Shown: positions 11,776-24,826, counted from the stretch's first letter. The stretch: 64,000 nucleotides of DNA from Vitrella brassicaformis (GCA_001179505.1 CDMY01000698.1:1-64000); one strand, 5' to 3'. Notes: generated by a model not told the origin, from the letters alone. Numbers and translations: made by a program.

Positions 11776-11943
11776 TGGTTGAGTGGATGGATGGATGGAT
11801 GGACGGTGGCTGAGTGAGTGCATGACGCTGTGTTGTTTTGTACATGTAGATAAACAAGACATGCACGTGTTCTGTGTCCCACAACTGCGTGGAAGCGTTC
11901 TTCTCACCCACGAGTCTGGTCCACAACACGCGCGCACACTAGA

Positions 11944-13747
11944 CTAGGCAGCATTGTGTCTTCTGAAGGTGAACACGAACTCGCTCTCCGGCTGCTCGAG
12001 CGAGTCACCCACAGCCAGATGATGACCGCCTGACCACCATCGACACACAAACATGCACATCAATCATGTCTGAACATATATATGTGTGTGGGGGGGCACA
12101 TTTCCCACCGCCGAGTGTGATGACATCGCCGTCGTTGAGGATGGCGTCCGTGCACTTGACGGAATTGACAAACAACCCGTTGGTAGACCTGCACACACAC
12201 ACACTTAACACTTGGGCCTCAGTGCTCTCGCACTCCCATGCACACTTGTGTCTACCTGGTGTCCATGACGCGCACCACATACTGCCCCTGCCCCCCCTGG
12301 GAGCCACCCGGCCGGCGGTCGACCAGAATAGTGGCGTGCATCCGGGAGATCATGTTGGGCACCTTCCTGCACAGACAGACACAGATCTCTCACCCACAGA
12401 CAGGTACTCTCGTTTCTCTTTCCCGAGATGACTCACGTACGTGCTGTCTAGGTGGAGGTCCACTTTGTCCCGCTGTCTGCCGATAACAAATGTCCCCTCG
12501 CGCAGCTCCACCACCCTCGGAACTGGCACCGACGCATCCGCACTGGCGGTGTGCTCCAACACGCCCACAACGGTGGAGGGTTCCGCGCCCTCTGCACCTC
12601 CCACACCCTCTCCATCAGCTACCGCTGCCTCACCATTGGCTAGTTCCTCATGCTGCTGCTGGTGGTGGTGGTGGTCGGATTGCTGATCCTCGATAATGCG
12701 TGGCTGCCGGGGTTGTGGAACGAACGTGTCTGTGTCCAGCACAGTGGCCGTGCAGCCACCTCCAAGAGAAGCACCAGCACCATGACCACCTCCCCCATCA
12801 TCATGGGCCTCTCCTCCCTCTCCCTCTCCCGGCCCCTCCCGCTCCCTCTCTCCCCGGCCCAGCAGATGCAGCGCCCCACCTGCGTCAACATCCTCACCAT
12901 CCGGGTGCTCCTCCTGCTGCTCGGCCTGCCCAGCTCTCTTCCGCTTCCGCTTCAGCCCAGGCCCGTCGCACAACCGATAGAAAGACGAAAGAGGAGCGGG
13001 GCGGGGTGCTGCTGCGGCTGGAGGTCGAAGGACACGCGGGGCGATGATAGGGGCCGGTTGGGTCATGTCGGGTAGGGTGGGCGGGCAGTCCCCTAGCTGC
13101 GCGCCGTAAGCAGGGGCCTCAGAAGCGCCAGCCGTCACGCCGGTCGTCTCTCTGCCGGTGGTTTGCGATAGCGGGGCGACAGCGGGAATTGAGGCTGCTT
13201 GGGCGATGGCAGGCTCCCCGGCCTCCTCTACCTTCTGCCTTTGCTGCATCGTCGCCTCGTCGTCATTCACAGTGTCGCTGCCTGCTTCGCCATCGCCACC
13301 GTGCTGCTGTTTCTCTTCGGCTTCTGGCTGGGCAGCCTCCCTCTCGGCTACTGCTGCCACGGGTGCGTGATGGTCCGGCTCTCGAGGATGGCTGGCGGCG
13401 GGAGGGGAGGGACGCACGGAGCCGGGGTCTGCAGAGGGCTGCTGAGCCGATGCTGCGCTCTGGTTGGCGCTGCAGGAAGACACCATAGGTAATTTCACAG
13501 AGAGAAGGAACAGATGCACTCATCGTTTCATTTGTTTCGTCTGTCGACAGTACCGTATCTTCTGAATGAGCCCTTTCCACTTGCGGTCGCTGCCGGTGTC
13601 GGTCTCTACGCGTGCAAATCTCCCGAGGCCGCTGTCCTTGCGCCTTCCTCGGTGGTTGGCTGACGTGCTTGACGATGGAGAATCATCCAGAAGGCTGTCA
13701 TCCAACAGATCCTCGGGGATTCCGAACCGAAAGCGCCCGCCGCTCAT
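11944..13747 (-). CDS. FHA-domain protein with long disordered N-terminal region
   Basis: Exons 13747-13554, 13469-12441, 12366-12256, 12188-12109 and 12029-11944 sum to 1500 nt, giving 499 residues. A forkhead-associated domain fills the C-terminal 130 residues: FVIGRQRDKVDLHLDST, then ISRMHATI, then STNGLFVNSVKCTD, then LNDGDVITLGGG. The GR, SRMHA and TNG signatures that contact phosphothreonine are present. The rest is low complexity: Ala/Pro/Glu-rich, a basic KRKRKRA cluster that could be a nuclear signal, and a His/Gln run. FHA proteins act as phospho-dependent adaptors, often in nuclear signalling; the partner is unknown. The start at 13747 is the first ATG of an exon that may extend further upstream. 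It is tail-to-tail with the DUF501 gene, 168 bp apart. Confidence 0.82.
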
Positions 13748-14179
13748 CAAGCCGATTTTGAGTTCGGATGGTCTGAGCAGAGCACAAGAAAACCAACTAC
13801 GCCTCACCACAAGCCGATACAACCCTATGTGCGAGGCTGCTTGCCATGGGTCAGGCACCTTACAACCATCTTCATCGCTCTCTTGTGTCTTTCCCAGGCT
13901 TGGATTCAGAATCGGGGTGACCGCCCCCATCGTGCCCCACGGAAGTGACAGACGGAAAGAACCAATGGGGGAGGTCAACGAAGCGACTATTGCTGGAGTC
14001 ATCATCGACACAGAACCACATCCCACAGAGCACACCGCCCCGCAGCCAGCTTCCTCACAGGAACAGCAGCAACCCATCACGAAGCTCGGCGACGAGAGCA
14101 CAGGGGCACTTGCTGCTGTGGAGACCTGTTCAGAGAAGGGGGCTGGGGACAATGAGGCCGGAGAAGATGGTGGACAACC

Positions 14180-16833
14180 ATGCGGAGCGAGGAGCGCGAG
14201 TTGGCGGCCATGGTGGCTGAGTTTCGACTCTGTGCGGGACCTGCAGCCTCCTTTCAGGAGTTTGAGACTCACTTACGCTATGAAGGGGATGTTTTTGTTG
14301 GTGCTGTATTCACCCCGGAGCCCTTTTGGAAGACAGTGAGGCGGACGGCAAAGGTGCTCGTCTCCCAAGTGGCCGGTGCGGCAACAATCGCGTTTCTCTG
14401 GGCTCTGGTTTGGGTCGGGTATTTCTGGGCATGTGCGAAAGGACCGTGGATTGTGCTTGATGTATCTCGCCGCATTGTTGTTGCCCTGTGCATCACCGCT
14501 ACGATGCTGTTCGCGGCTGAAGACAGCTTTCGTGGAGCTCTCTATCGCTTGAAGACGACATGGCCTTTCTTCGCTCCTCTATTCATCATACACGTCGGCG
14601 GTGCTGTGTTCTTCAACGTGGAGGCCTTGTGGCCTCACCGCCTTATAATCCCAGGTTGTTTCTATGTGTCCGCAGGGATTGTCGTGCCAGTGATGTAAGA
14701 AAGGGAACAAATGAAGGACGGACGATCTACAGAAAACGGGCAACTCATGTCATATTCTCTTGTGTTCACTTGTGTTGCATGCAGGGTCTTTCGCCAAGTG
14801 GCTCTCACCTCGAGGACGGTTGTGAGGAAGCGGCTTTATGTCTTACAAATGACGTTTATCTTTCTCTTTACCATAACAATTTTCTCACACGCAGCTCGTT
14901 TCTTCTTCTTACCTGTTATCAAAGAAGTAGCGAGAGGTCGTGGAAATGTCAATAAAAAGACTTTCATCATTCTCGTACCGGGACTCTGAGATGAAGAGAC
15001 AGGCTCACTGTCATGAATGCATTTCATGTGTGTGTCACTTCCCGTCGTCAGTACAAATAACAAATGTGCATACCCGCATGCAACCCAAACAGACCTGTGA
15101 ATGGCCACCTACTGCGGCTGTCAACACATACATGAACCTACCGACCCCCATCCCGTGTGCGCATCAGCCCGGTTGGCATCTACGTGTGTGTTGTGTATGT
15201 TTGTATATGTAAGTACTTGTACACACACAACACATACACACAGACCTTCAAGGCGCATCTTCCCCTCACCAAATGTATGCATACGTATGCATGTAGCAGA
15301 CAGCCGCAGTTGAGTCAATCGCTGGCTTGTAGCAGACAGCACCCACATCCCACCATGACGGCCTTGACGTCCACAGTAATGGGCAGTAGGGACTGTCAAA
15401 AATGAGAGTTTACAGAAGGGGCTAGGAAGGGGCCCCCCACTAACAGGACAAACATCCGCCCACTAACAGGTCGCGGAAAGAAGAGAGAGCACGTGGTTGC
15501 TGACAATGTCCCCTCTTCTTGCACTCCGTAAGGCAGCGTAGCCTCATCGTAGCCTCATCCTGTGCCGTCAATTTGTGCGTCTTGTAGTGACGGCGCTAGT
15601 CCGCTCATTGCGCGACGGTCCTGCGCTGCACTCGGGGACGCCGATCTCGTTTGGGGTGGTAGTGTTCAGTCTGTAAGTCTGTCCACCACACACGACAAAC
15701 AACACATACCCACTCTCTCTTGCTCTCCTGTCTGTCTGTCTGTCTGTCAGCATCCCAAGAGTGATGCAGGCCAAGATGCAGCATCTGTCCTCTCAGGTAA
15801 AAGATGCATGCAAATCGCATGCTTTGGTCACCTTTTTTAACTCTCGGTGTCCACGTGTTCTCTCAGGTTTTGACTTCGCTAATCTTCGCCTCGTTCGACT
15901 TATTGACCGACTTGGCCGTCCCATATGGTTAGTGCATAGTACATATACATAAGACCAATGGCGACCATCGTTGGATTGTCGTTTGGTGTGTTTCTGGGTG
16001 CAGTGGTGGTTGCTAGTGGTACACTCAAGAGAGCTTTGATGCGGTGCCTGTCCTCATGGAAAGTCCGACATCAGCACTCAAACGAGACGCCCGATACCGT
16101 TACTGGCGAAGACACCCACAACACTGAAGAAACAATAACCGACAAGCAGCCGCCGGCCAAGCTGCTCAGCCGTCTGTCCACCACTGTGATGAGCTTCTAC
16201 ACAGGGAGTAGTCGCACAGGTGCCAGCACTCTCTTCAGCCGCCAATCGCTGAGGTCCCTGAGCTCATTTCTCGATGTCCCCACACGAGTTGTCCAGTTCA
16301 AGCTTCACCCGATATTCCTCAGGAGGCTCAGCGACGTAAGGGAGGAGCATGTCAGTTTTCTTTATACCTTCAAATCACACGTCTCCCCCATTTTCTGGCT
16401 GATTTCCGTCGACGGATGATGAATGCAGCAGATGCACGCTTACGGGTTGGCGGAACTAACGGTGCTTATTCTCACAAACGCATCTATCATCACTCTCGGC
16501 CAGGTGCTCTCTCCATCACTTCCGCAGCTGCTTGAACGAGTGGCCGGTCTGCTGATCATGGTGCTTATCGAGGTGGTCTTTGAGGGCATACTATTCGTTT
16601 GGCTTGTCCGATCCGCCGATTTGCCTCTCCTGAGAAGCATGGCGGAGCCCGGTGTTATGAAAATGCACTTGGTTGGACTGGCAACCGCCGGCGGCATATT
16701 CATTATACGTGGAGGGCCATACTTGCTGCTTTTACTGTTGAGTGCTATGGATGAAAGCAGATACGAACGAATGGGGACGACACGAGACTTCTGCCCCGAT
16801 CACTGGACCGTATCTGATATAGGATTGACGTAG
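14180..16833 (+). CDS. Polytopic membrane protein of unknown family
   Basis: Exons 14180-14694, 14785-14974, 15542-15672, 15751-15796, 15867-15927, 16004-16350 and 16429-16833 keep phase and give 564 residues. Eight to ten hydrophobic segments are visible, for example around GAATIAFLWALVWVGYFWA, FAPLFIIHVGGAVFFNV, TFIFLFTITIFS, LTSLIFASFDLL, ELTVLILTNASIITLG, LLIMVLIEVVFEGILFVWLV and YLLLLLL. A Ser/Thr-rich cytosolic loop of about 100 residues lies in exon six. I do not recognise a transporter or enzyme signature. The 5' end is uncertain: an open acidic frame from ATG 13966 could be an additional first exon, but no clean splice joins it. The third intron is unusually long (567 nt), and its acceptor among three TAG copies is a choice. 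An anchored sensor or transporter role would be a guess. Confidence 0.68.
14975..15541 (+). other. Long intron of the membrane-protein gene
   Basis: This 567-nt interval is much longer than other introns in the window. It has no supported open frame. Near 15421-15471 it contains a near-duplicated CCCACTAACAGG unit, and its 3' end has closely spaced TAGCCTCATC copies at 15539-15560, which makes the exact acceptor ambiguous. Confidence 0.5.
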
Positions 16834-17079
16834 GAGACCCCCTATGAGGGGGTCGGACAGAAAGTTCCTGGTATGTTAGCGTGCTATCGGTGAGTTAAGC
16901 GATTCTCGAGATGTGCAATTCTCAAGTGAGTGGCTGGAATGAATTTGTGTGCATGATGAGGTGAGGAAGGGAAATTTGTCACCAACCAAAAATTACGCTA
17001 CATGAATGAGGAACTGGGAGAGGGCCTACAGAAATCCCTCCAACCACACGCCGCAACACATGCATGCGTTTTGGTGCAT

Positions 17080-20000
17080 CTATTTGTTGTGAGCCCGCCA
17101 GGGCGTCTGTCTGCGTTTGTCTAGCGGCCTATTGGTCTGGTTCCTGAACCTCTGTGTCCACTTGACCGCTTCGTTGACAGACATGCCCTCTTTGCGCCGG
17201 TTCACAAAGTCCATAGCCTCGCCACAAGTCGCCAATCGTCTCCTGCACACACACACACACACACACGCGTGTCACAAATACGAATAGAGACACACAAATG
17301 TGCGTTTGCCGTCTGTCTTCATCTCACTTGTTTATGGCCCTGATGGTCTCTGAGACGTCCTGTGCACCGATGGCGCCACGACTGTGCAGGTGATCAAAAG
17401 CACGACGCTGCACACCATACACAAGACGACAAGCACACAACGCATGTATTCTCCACATGTCTCCCTCTCTCACCGTCTGTGTCCTGGAGGTCTGTTCCTC
17501 CTGGTGCGCCCGCAGCCTTGCAGACATCGGGGAGCCGCTCGGCGACCGGCGCTTTTTTGCGCCGCCTTCCACTGTGCTGCGCCTGGCTGTTGCTGCAGTG
17601 GCAGGCCTGCCGTCGTCACTCGACAGCTCGGCCAGCGGCTTTTCCCCTGGCAAGTAGCCCCCCCTCATCCTCTCGCGAGTGACATGCATGTCCGCACGCA
17701 CATAGGCGCGCAGCTCTTGCTGAGGTGATCGGACACAGATAGAGGAATGGGAGGAGACATACACGTGAGCGGCTGCTTAGGGCTGATTTTCTTACTTCAT
17801 ATGGCTGGTTCTTGATGGCCACGCGGCTTCGAGTGCCCTTCGGCCCCAGGATTCTCTCCAGCTCCCGCATACTAGACGAGCGTCTCGGTGGCGTCAGCTC
17901 AGAGACGTCAGCAAGCCGCTGGTGCAGGTGGTCAACCATGTCATTCAAACTGCTGCCAGGGCGACTGGTGGTCTCTTTGGAAGTGGCTGCCTCCTCCAGA
18001 CCTTCGAGAAGTCCGTGCTTCGGCCGACCTCGCTTATCGAAGAACTCCAGTGACGATGCTGACCGCAAAATGGGTGGCTTTTCCTCCTGCTGCTGCTGCT
18101 GCCAGGTCACAACACGCGCTGATGGTGTGGTTACTGCAGCGGGTGCATCGGGAGATTCCAGCTCTGGTGGCTTCTCCTCCTCTTCTGTTGTCTCGCGGAC
18201 AGTGGGGGTTGTCTGTGGCCGTGCTGCAGGGGGCACCACTGTGATGATCTGGCGCGTCCATGGCCGGGAGAAGACCAGGCCTGTTGGCGGCCGTGTGCTG
18301 CATTCATGCGAAGATACTATGTATGGCTCGTTATGGGTGGTGTGGTGTGTCAGTACCTCTCTGTGAGGCCGGGTGTGGGTTGCCTCATGTCTGTGTCCAC
18401 TGCTCTCGTGTACCTACACGAAGAAGCACACACTCACACGAGCACCGTCAAATAGTGGAGTGGCTTGGCATTCGTCTGTCAACCTACCCTCTCTTGGTGA
18501 GAAGCCTCTCCAGCTCGTTGTCCTCAACAGCCGTGGGCTCCATTGGCGATGGCTCTCCCGCCCCGGCATCGATATCTCTTGGGTGTGCCCCGCCGCCCCC
18601 GCCGCCCTTGGTAGAGAACGACATCAGTCGGCCCCTCGACTGACTACGGCTGCGAGGCAGACCAAGTGCTGTCTGCGCTCGCCGCCTCTCTGCCTGTTGA
18701 GGTTGTTGATCCTCTTGCCACCGCAGTCGAGTGCCGGCTCTGTGAGGCTCGCCTTCCGCCCCTGATGCTGTCTCGCTTTGTACGACGCTGCCACTGCTGC
18801 TGGCGAGAGATCTCTCCCTCTCTCGCGCTGATTGTACGGTTGGGGTGTGTTGTGTGTCTGTGAGAACACGGATGGCTGGGGCCGTCTTGCGTCTGGGGCG
18901 GGGCGGCTCGCGAATGATGAACAGGCGGGACAGCAGGCCGGCCGCTCGGAACCTGAGCAGCCGCTCCACCCTCTCCATTTTCTCCTCTGTCGTTAGTTGG
19001 ACACACACATAGAGAGACAGAGGAGGAAGAGGTGTCGATCAGTCGAAAGCCATGAAGGTGTGAATGACTGGAATCACTATGCCCACCGAGCCTCTGTCGT
19101 GTTTGGAGGCAGTATGCGAGCTGGTCAGTCTCGGCTTTGCTGACCACCTCTTGCTGCCTCTGCTGCAGGGTGGCCGCCTGCGCCTGCCTGCAGATGAACA
19201 AGCAAACGACACACGAAACATAGAGATCGTTTTGACTCCATCTGTCCATTCACCCATCCATCCGACTTGGCGACTTGCTTGAGTGTGGCTTGTTTGCGCA
19301 TTTGAGCTCTCCGCTGCCGCAGCTGCAGCACACGCATCGCCTCGCGACGCAGCCTCTGCACACAGAGAGACGGAGAGATAGACGGGAATGAGGTCCAGAC
19401 AGCCATTCAGCTGCTGGTGCTGCTCACAGTGTGCTCAGCGAGCTTGCCGAGGGCGGTGGTCAGGTGCTGCATGTACGCCTCACGACGAGCCGCGCGCCAA
19501 TACTGAGAACAAGAGCCACCACCTACACATATGCCATTGTTCTCCGCATGCTCACGTTTTGGTCGTCTTCCTTGACGACCGCCCATTGTTTGAAGTTGGC
19601 TCGTCTTTGGTGCAGTCGATGCGCCCTCTGGTGGTGCGTGGCTAGCGACTGCTCCTCCTTGCGCTTGAGGCACCGCTGCCGCCTCTGTGTCGCATTAAGA
19701 TACAAACGATTAGGTGCGTGTGTGGGTTGTTTGTCTGTCACTCGCTCACTCACTCACTCACCCACCCACTGACTCACGTGTTCAGCTTCCTCCGTTCGGC
19801 GCTGTCGCTCTTGACGAACCTCCTCGGCAATCTCCCTTCGGCGCCTCTCTGCACACACGATACACTCTCTATGAGACACGAATCTGTCTACGCGTCTTGT
19901 CTCTATGATACATGTATACATAAATGAATGAAAACATACATACATACCTCCGTGCTTCTGCTTGAGGTGGTATACTTCCAGTGCCTGCCTGTCCTGCCGC

Positions 20001-21425
20001 TCCTCCCTCTTGCGTATCCTTTCCAGCCGCCGCGCCACACGCTCACCTACACTCATCTCCGTCTCGTCGACACTGCGCCGCAGCAGCAGAGTGGGCAGCA
20101 CCGCCGTCAGGGCAGTGCTGCTCATGGCGTCAGAGTCCATTCTGGTGTCCATGCGTGAGGGGAAGGCCATGAAGGCGGGCAGCACCGACTGGCGGGGGAG
20201 AGAGCCGCGTGTCGGCGGGGGGAGGGAGGAGGGGCGGCGGGAGGACATGGATGGCAGCTTCTGCATACACATATCACCTTTCGCCTCACACAGACTCGTT
20301 CATACATAAGGGTGCAAGAGCGCATCTTGTCCCTCCCTGCCTCGCCTCTGTGTGTACCTACCATGGTGACGATTGATCCCCGATGTTCGCTCTTCCTGGC
20401 CTTGATCTTGACGGTGCTCCGCTTCGCATCGGCCCTCGCTTTGTCGTCATCTGCCTCCTTCCCGCCCCATGACCGAGACGTCCCCAGATACCGCAGGCGC
20501 CTCTGCCTGGCCGTCCGGTCGGTCAGTCGCTGCATCGCCTCGGCCTGCTCCAGCACCCTCGTCCGCTCCTCGTAGCCCCGCTTCAGCTCCTCCGCGAAGT
20601 CATAATACTCGGCTGGCGCCTCGTCCCACGCATAAACACGGGCATGCTTGCCCCATCCTCTCACCCGCCGCTGCTGCTGTGTGTACGGGGCTGAGCCTTC
20701 TTGTGAGATGCCTGACGAGCGGCGTCTGGATGCTGCTCGCAGACGCTGCGCCTTGTTGCGCCACTTCAGCTGGATGGAGCGGATGGACCGATTCAAGAGG
20801 GTGCTCTTGGTGCGCTGCACCATCTGCCAAGGCCAACCAGCATGACACACACACGACTGTTAGGTGATGTCTCGACCGGCGAGGCACCGTACCTGTCTGC
20901 GTATCTCTCTGTCGGCCACTGACCGCTGCTTCTGTCGCTCCTTGTGCCGCAGTGAGGCCTGGTACTGGGTCTCTCGCCGCCGGCGGACCTGTGTGTAGGC
21001 ATCCACACAAGACAGACAGACAGACAGACAGACAGAGAGAGAGAGACAGACCATCCCATGCATGCATCCCCTGGTCTGGTCACCTGTTCCGTCTCTGCTC
21101 TGATCGACATCTGCCTCGATTCATTGAGGCGGCGCCTCTCAGCTGCATCGGCAGCGCGGCCTGCAGCACTCACGCTATCCCGCCCTCTCCCCCAAGCCAC
21201 CACCTCCGACACGTGTTGTCCAGCTGGGGCCGTCCTGGGAGGCGAAGGGACCCGGAAGCGGCGCTGGGCGGCAGCCTCTGCGGCGTCCTGCTGGATGGCT
21301 TCCTCGATGAGGGCATCGATGAATGTCGATGGCTCCTCTCCAGAAGACGTATCTGGTGACTCATCCAAGAGGTCTGCCTGCAGCTCCTTGAGCTTGGTGA
21401 ACTCGCGAAGAAGCGCCGCGTGCAT
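17080..21425 (-). CDS. Large Arg-rich coiled-coil protein, possibly cytoskeletal
   Basis: Fourteen exons (21425-21084, 20988-20893, 20823-20362, 20260-19948, 19848-19778, 19684-19556, 19502-19428, 19355-19275, 19183-19087, 18986-18488, 18297-17796, 17719-17474, 17407-17328, 17242-17080) sum to 3156 nt, giving 1051 residues. The protein is dominated by Arg/Glu/Gln helices, for example RREIAEEVRQERQRRTEEAE and LRREAMRVLQLRQRRAQMRK. IQ-like pieces such as SIQLKWRNKAQRLR could bind calmodulin or centrin. Between helices lie Ser/Pro-rich disordered parts. No enzyme domain, signal peptide or membrane segment is visible. Such composition is common in centrosomal, ciliary or pellicle proteins of alveolates; that role is inference. 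The start is the first ATG of the first exon, only 111 bp from the divergent aldehyde dehydrogenase start. Confidence 0.75.
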
Positions 21426-21536
21426 CGTTCGCGGTTGGTCAGCTCGAGGAAAAAAGGAGACGGGGATCGCCGACCCCTCTGAGCTCGCAGATCTCTCCCC
21501 TTCGCCCCGTTCCTTTTTCCTCTCCCGGTTTTTATC
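21426..21536. promoter_or_regulatory. Probable bidirectional promoter
   Basis: Only 111 bp separate the start codons of the divergent coiled-coil (-) and aldehyde dehydrogenase (+) genes. Both 5' ends and any core promoter must fit here or overlap the coding exons. No TATA-like element stands out. Confidence 0.4.
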
Positions 21537-23898
21537 ATGGCTGCCACTGTTCTGTGGCTGTGTGCCGTGCACGGCACCTCTCTCGTGGATGGAAGAACCG
21601 CAGAACAGCCGTCACCACGAGCCACGGGCTTCATGCACAGACGTGCACATGCAGGCGCATCGAGGTTGAGATCTTCCTCCAGGCTGCAGGCATCGAGGGT
21701 GGCTGAGGGGGTTGCAAAGACGGCCTCGTCAGTCAGATTGGTGAGAGTGATGCAGACAGAATGCGGCAGACCGAGAAAGACCGCTCCGTGTGTGTGTGTG
21801 TGTGTCAGAGTGGGCTGCCGACAGAGGGCCGTCTGTTTATCGACGGGGAATTTGTCGAGTCGTCGGCGCTAGAGACCTTCAAAACACACGACCCGGCCAC
21901 AGGAGATCTCATTGCCACCGTCCAACAGGCCAAGTAGGTGACATTGATTTGGTCCATGCTGACCCGTGTGGCAATGGCTGTGAAGAGTCACTCACGTGCT
22001 GTGTGTCCGTTCAGTGAGGAAGATGTTAACAAGGCAGTGGCTGCTGCCAAGAGAGGTGAGCACTGCACCCATGCACGCAAATACCTCCACATCGAGGTGC
22101 ATGGATCTGTCTGCCTGTGGCTGGCTCGTGCCGTCAGCCTTTCCAAACTGGTCCCAGGCTGACGGTCGCTTCCGTCGGGACTGTCTCTACCGCTTGGCGG
22201 ATCTGATGGAAAGGCACATCGACGAGTTGGCAGAGATGGAGAGCCGAGACAGTGGGAAGCCCATCACTGAAGCCAAGTACCTATGCAGACAAAGAGGGGG
22301 TTCTCTTACACACTCCTGGTCTCTGTGTGTGCTGCTCTTGGCCCCCTTCCCAACCACACACCTCCAGGACGGTTGATCTGCCGCTGGCCATAGAGGCAAT
22401 CCGGTATTATGCTGGATGGGCTGACAAGATCCAGGGCGACACCATCCCACTTAGCAATCACCACAGCACGCTCGCCTACTCGACGAGGGAGCCCGTCGGC
22501 GTCTGTGGCCAACTCATACCCTGGAACTTCCCCCTGCTCATGTTCTCTTGGAAGACGGGTATGTGCAGACAAAACAAACCCACGCACACAGACAGGAACC
22601 GTTCGCCATCTGATGTGGCTGTGATGTGTCCTGCAGGTCCGGCCATGGCGACTGGCTGCACAACTGTGATGAAGGCCAGCCAGAAGACGCCCGTGACGGC
22701 TGCCATGTTGGGCCATCTGATCAAAGAGGCAGGCTTCCCACCGGGCGTCATCAACATCCTCCAGGGGCCTGGTCGTGTGATCGGCGACACACTGATCAAC
22801 CACCCTGATGTGGCCAAGATCGCCTACACGGGTTCCACTGCACAGGGGCGACGCATCATGCGTGCCTGTGCCGAAGCGGGCATGAAGCGTGTGTCGCTCG
22901 AGCTCGGCGGCAAGAGCCCGCTTATTGTGCTCGACGACGCAGACCTGGACCAGGCGGTCAAAGCCGCATGCCAGGGGTGCTTCTCAAACATGGGTCAGTG
23001 GCGAAGGCGTCACGTGTCTGTCCGACTGATGTGCGTGTGTGTGTGTGTGTGTGTCGGTGTGTGTGAGCGTAGGCCAATGCTGCATAGCGTCCACCCGAAT
23101 CTACGTCCAGGCGGGGGTGTATGACGAATTCCTCAGACGCGTCGGCGAATGCGCAGCGGGTATACACAGACACTCTCAGACTATAGGTCACGCACAGACG
23201 CGATGATGTCCTGTCTGCATGATCAGCACGCACAATCGGGTCGCCGCTGGACGCTGCAACGGTGCACGGCCCTCAGATAGGGGAGAAACAAATCGAGACC
23301 ATCCTGGCCTATGTCGAGGGTGCACACAAGGACGGCGCCAGGCTCATCTGCGGCGGCAAGAAGACCAGCGTCGATGGAAAGTAAGACAGGCACAGGGGAC
23401 CTTACCACGCATCATCTGACGGGCGTGGTGCGTCTGCATGTTTGCGCATGTGTGTGCATGTGTGCAGGGGCCACTATTTCGAGCCGACGGTGTTTGCAGA
23501 TGTCAGTGACGATATGGCGATCAGCGAGGAAGAGATATTCGGTATGGCGATCGCCTCGCCTGCGCATTGGCCCGAAGTATCTGTTGTCGATTGTAGGCCC
23601 CGTCATGTCGGTGCACAAGTTCAAGACCGTCGACGAGGCCGTCGAGCGCGCCAACGCCAGTCAATACGGGCTAGGCGCTGGCGTGTGCACTCGCGACGTC
23701 GGCAAGGCTCACTCGATCGCGCGGAGGCTGCAGGCCGGCACCGTCTACATCAACACGTGGAACCAACTCGACGCCGCCGCGCCATTTGGAGGGTTCAAGC
23801 AGAGCGGACAGCACAGGGAGCTGGGGGAGGCTGGGTTGGAGCCCTACACGGAACTCAAGACCGTGGTAGCGGACATATCGTATCGGTCGGAGCAGTGA
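21537..23898 (+). CDS. Aldehyde dehydrogenase (NAD-dependent, ALDH1/2-like) with presequence
   Basis: Ten exons (21537-21740, 21809-21933, 22015-22096, 22158-22276, 22368-22558, 22637-22993, 23073-23159, 23227-23380, 23468-23541, 23597-23898) keep phase and give 564 residues. It oxidises aldehydes to acids with NAD(P). Family marks are PWNFPLLMFSWKTGPA, the Rossmann TGSTAQGRRI, the general-base Glu in LELGGKSP, the nucleophile in GQCCIAS and EEEIFGPV near the end. The first 70 residues are extra: a short hydrophobic start (MAATVLWLCAVHG) and then an Arg/Ser/Ala-rich stretch, consistent with mitochondrial or plastid import. One join is uncertain. The strong donor GTGAGC at 22056 breaks the frame at the next exon, whereas GTGCAT at 22097 keeps it and restores the usual family spacing, so the latter is used. 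Confidence 0.9.
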
Positions 23899-24826
23899 AG
23901 GGCGCGACTCGACGAAGTAGTGTCACGTGTGTGATGGATGCATGTGTGATGTACATGTGCACACGTATGTGCGTGCGCGGTTTGTGGATAGGAGCATGGA
24001 TCGGCGGGGCAGCAGCCCTGTCAGTGCATGTTTGTGTCTTTCTGTGCAGTTTCTGGAGCATGTGTGATGCAATACCATGGTGTACTTTCTGGTGATCGAT
24101 GCCGACCGCAGCTAGACATACTTTCTGATGGTGCATGTCATGTCTCGCATTCATGATCACTCGGAACGGTTGGGAGCGATGTGACGACGATATAAGTTCT
24201 GAGTCTTGACACCCGAGCCGACCGTTTACATATGCATTCGAATCACCCGAGAATTGCATCGACAATTCATCCGCAGTCCTTGTCGTGCACGTGAGCGACA
24301 TCCCGCTGACCCGTCACGGTCGTTTGTGTGTCGGCTGTGTGTTACGATGAGCAATCGAAGCAGTTTCTGATGAGACACCGATGGGTGTGCGCGTGTGAGA
24401 TGGTGTGATGGTGTTGTGCGTCGACTTTTCATCCTCCAGTGCACTTATTCCTCCGTAAGCGCTCCATACGCAGCTGGTCGGTCAGTAAGTCTGTCTGTCT
24501 GTTTGTCTCTCCCTCTCTCTCTTCCTCACACGACATCACAGACAAGCAGCAAGGGCGACGGCATGCCAACAGACAGACAGACAGACCGGCCCAGGGAGGC
24601 AGCCGGGCATATCCCACGAACGGGCTCCAAAGGCTCAAAAAGGAAATGCAGTCCATAATTGATCGTGCAAAGAACCGTGCATCACACGCCATTAGGCACC
24701 ACGCAATGCAGCCAGCGCCGGACATGGCTTTGTGCTACCGGTCCTGCCTGCATCTCATCCTGCGTATCTCGCGGGGCGGAGCGGGGCGGGGCGGGGCGGG
24801 GCGGAGCGGGGCGGGCGTCCGTTGCC
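23899..24826. other. Intergenic region between convergent genes
   Basis: No gene is supported. The region has GTCT and GACA units near 24489-24590 and, at its right edge, a G-rich GCGGG/GCGGA tract (24774-24815) just beyond the stop of the oxygenase gene. The open frames are short and repeat-biased. Confidence 0.5.
24774..24815. repeat. GCGGG/GCGGA tandem repeat, G-quadruplex-prone
   Basis: About eight pentamer units of GCGGG with GCGGA variants. The plus strand has more than four closely spaced G3-4 runs. It sits within about 55 bp downstream of the minus-strand oxygenase stop, so it could form structure in the 3' UTR template or the RNA. Confidence 0.85.

Noticed and set aside
13566-14339. 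257-codon plus-strand ORF over 13566-14339
   Set aside because: Its first part is antisense to the first FHA exon, which joins in phase on the minus strand. Only the part after ATG 13966 could be an upstream exon of the membrane protein, and no in-phase splice was found.
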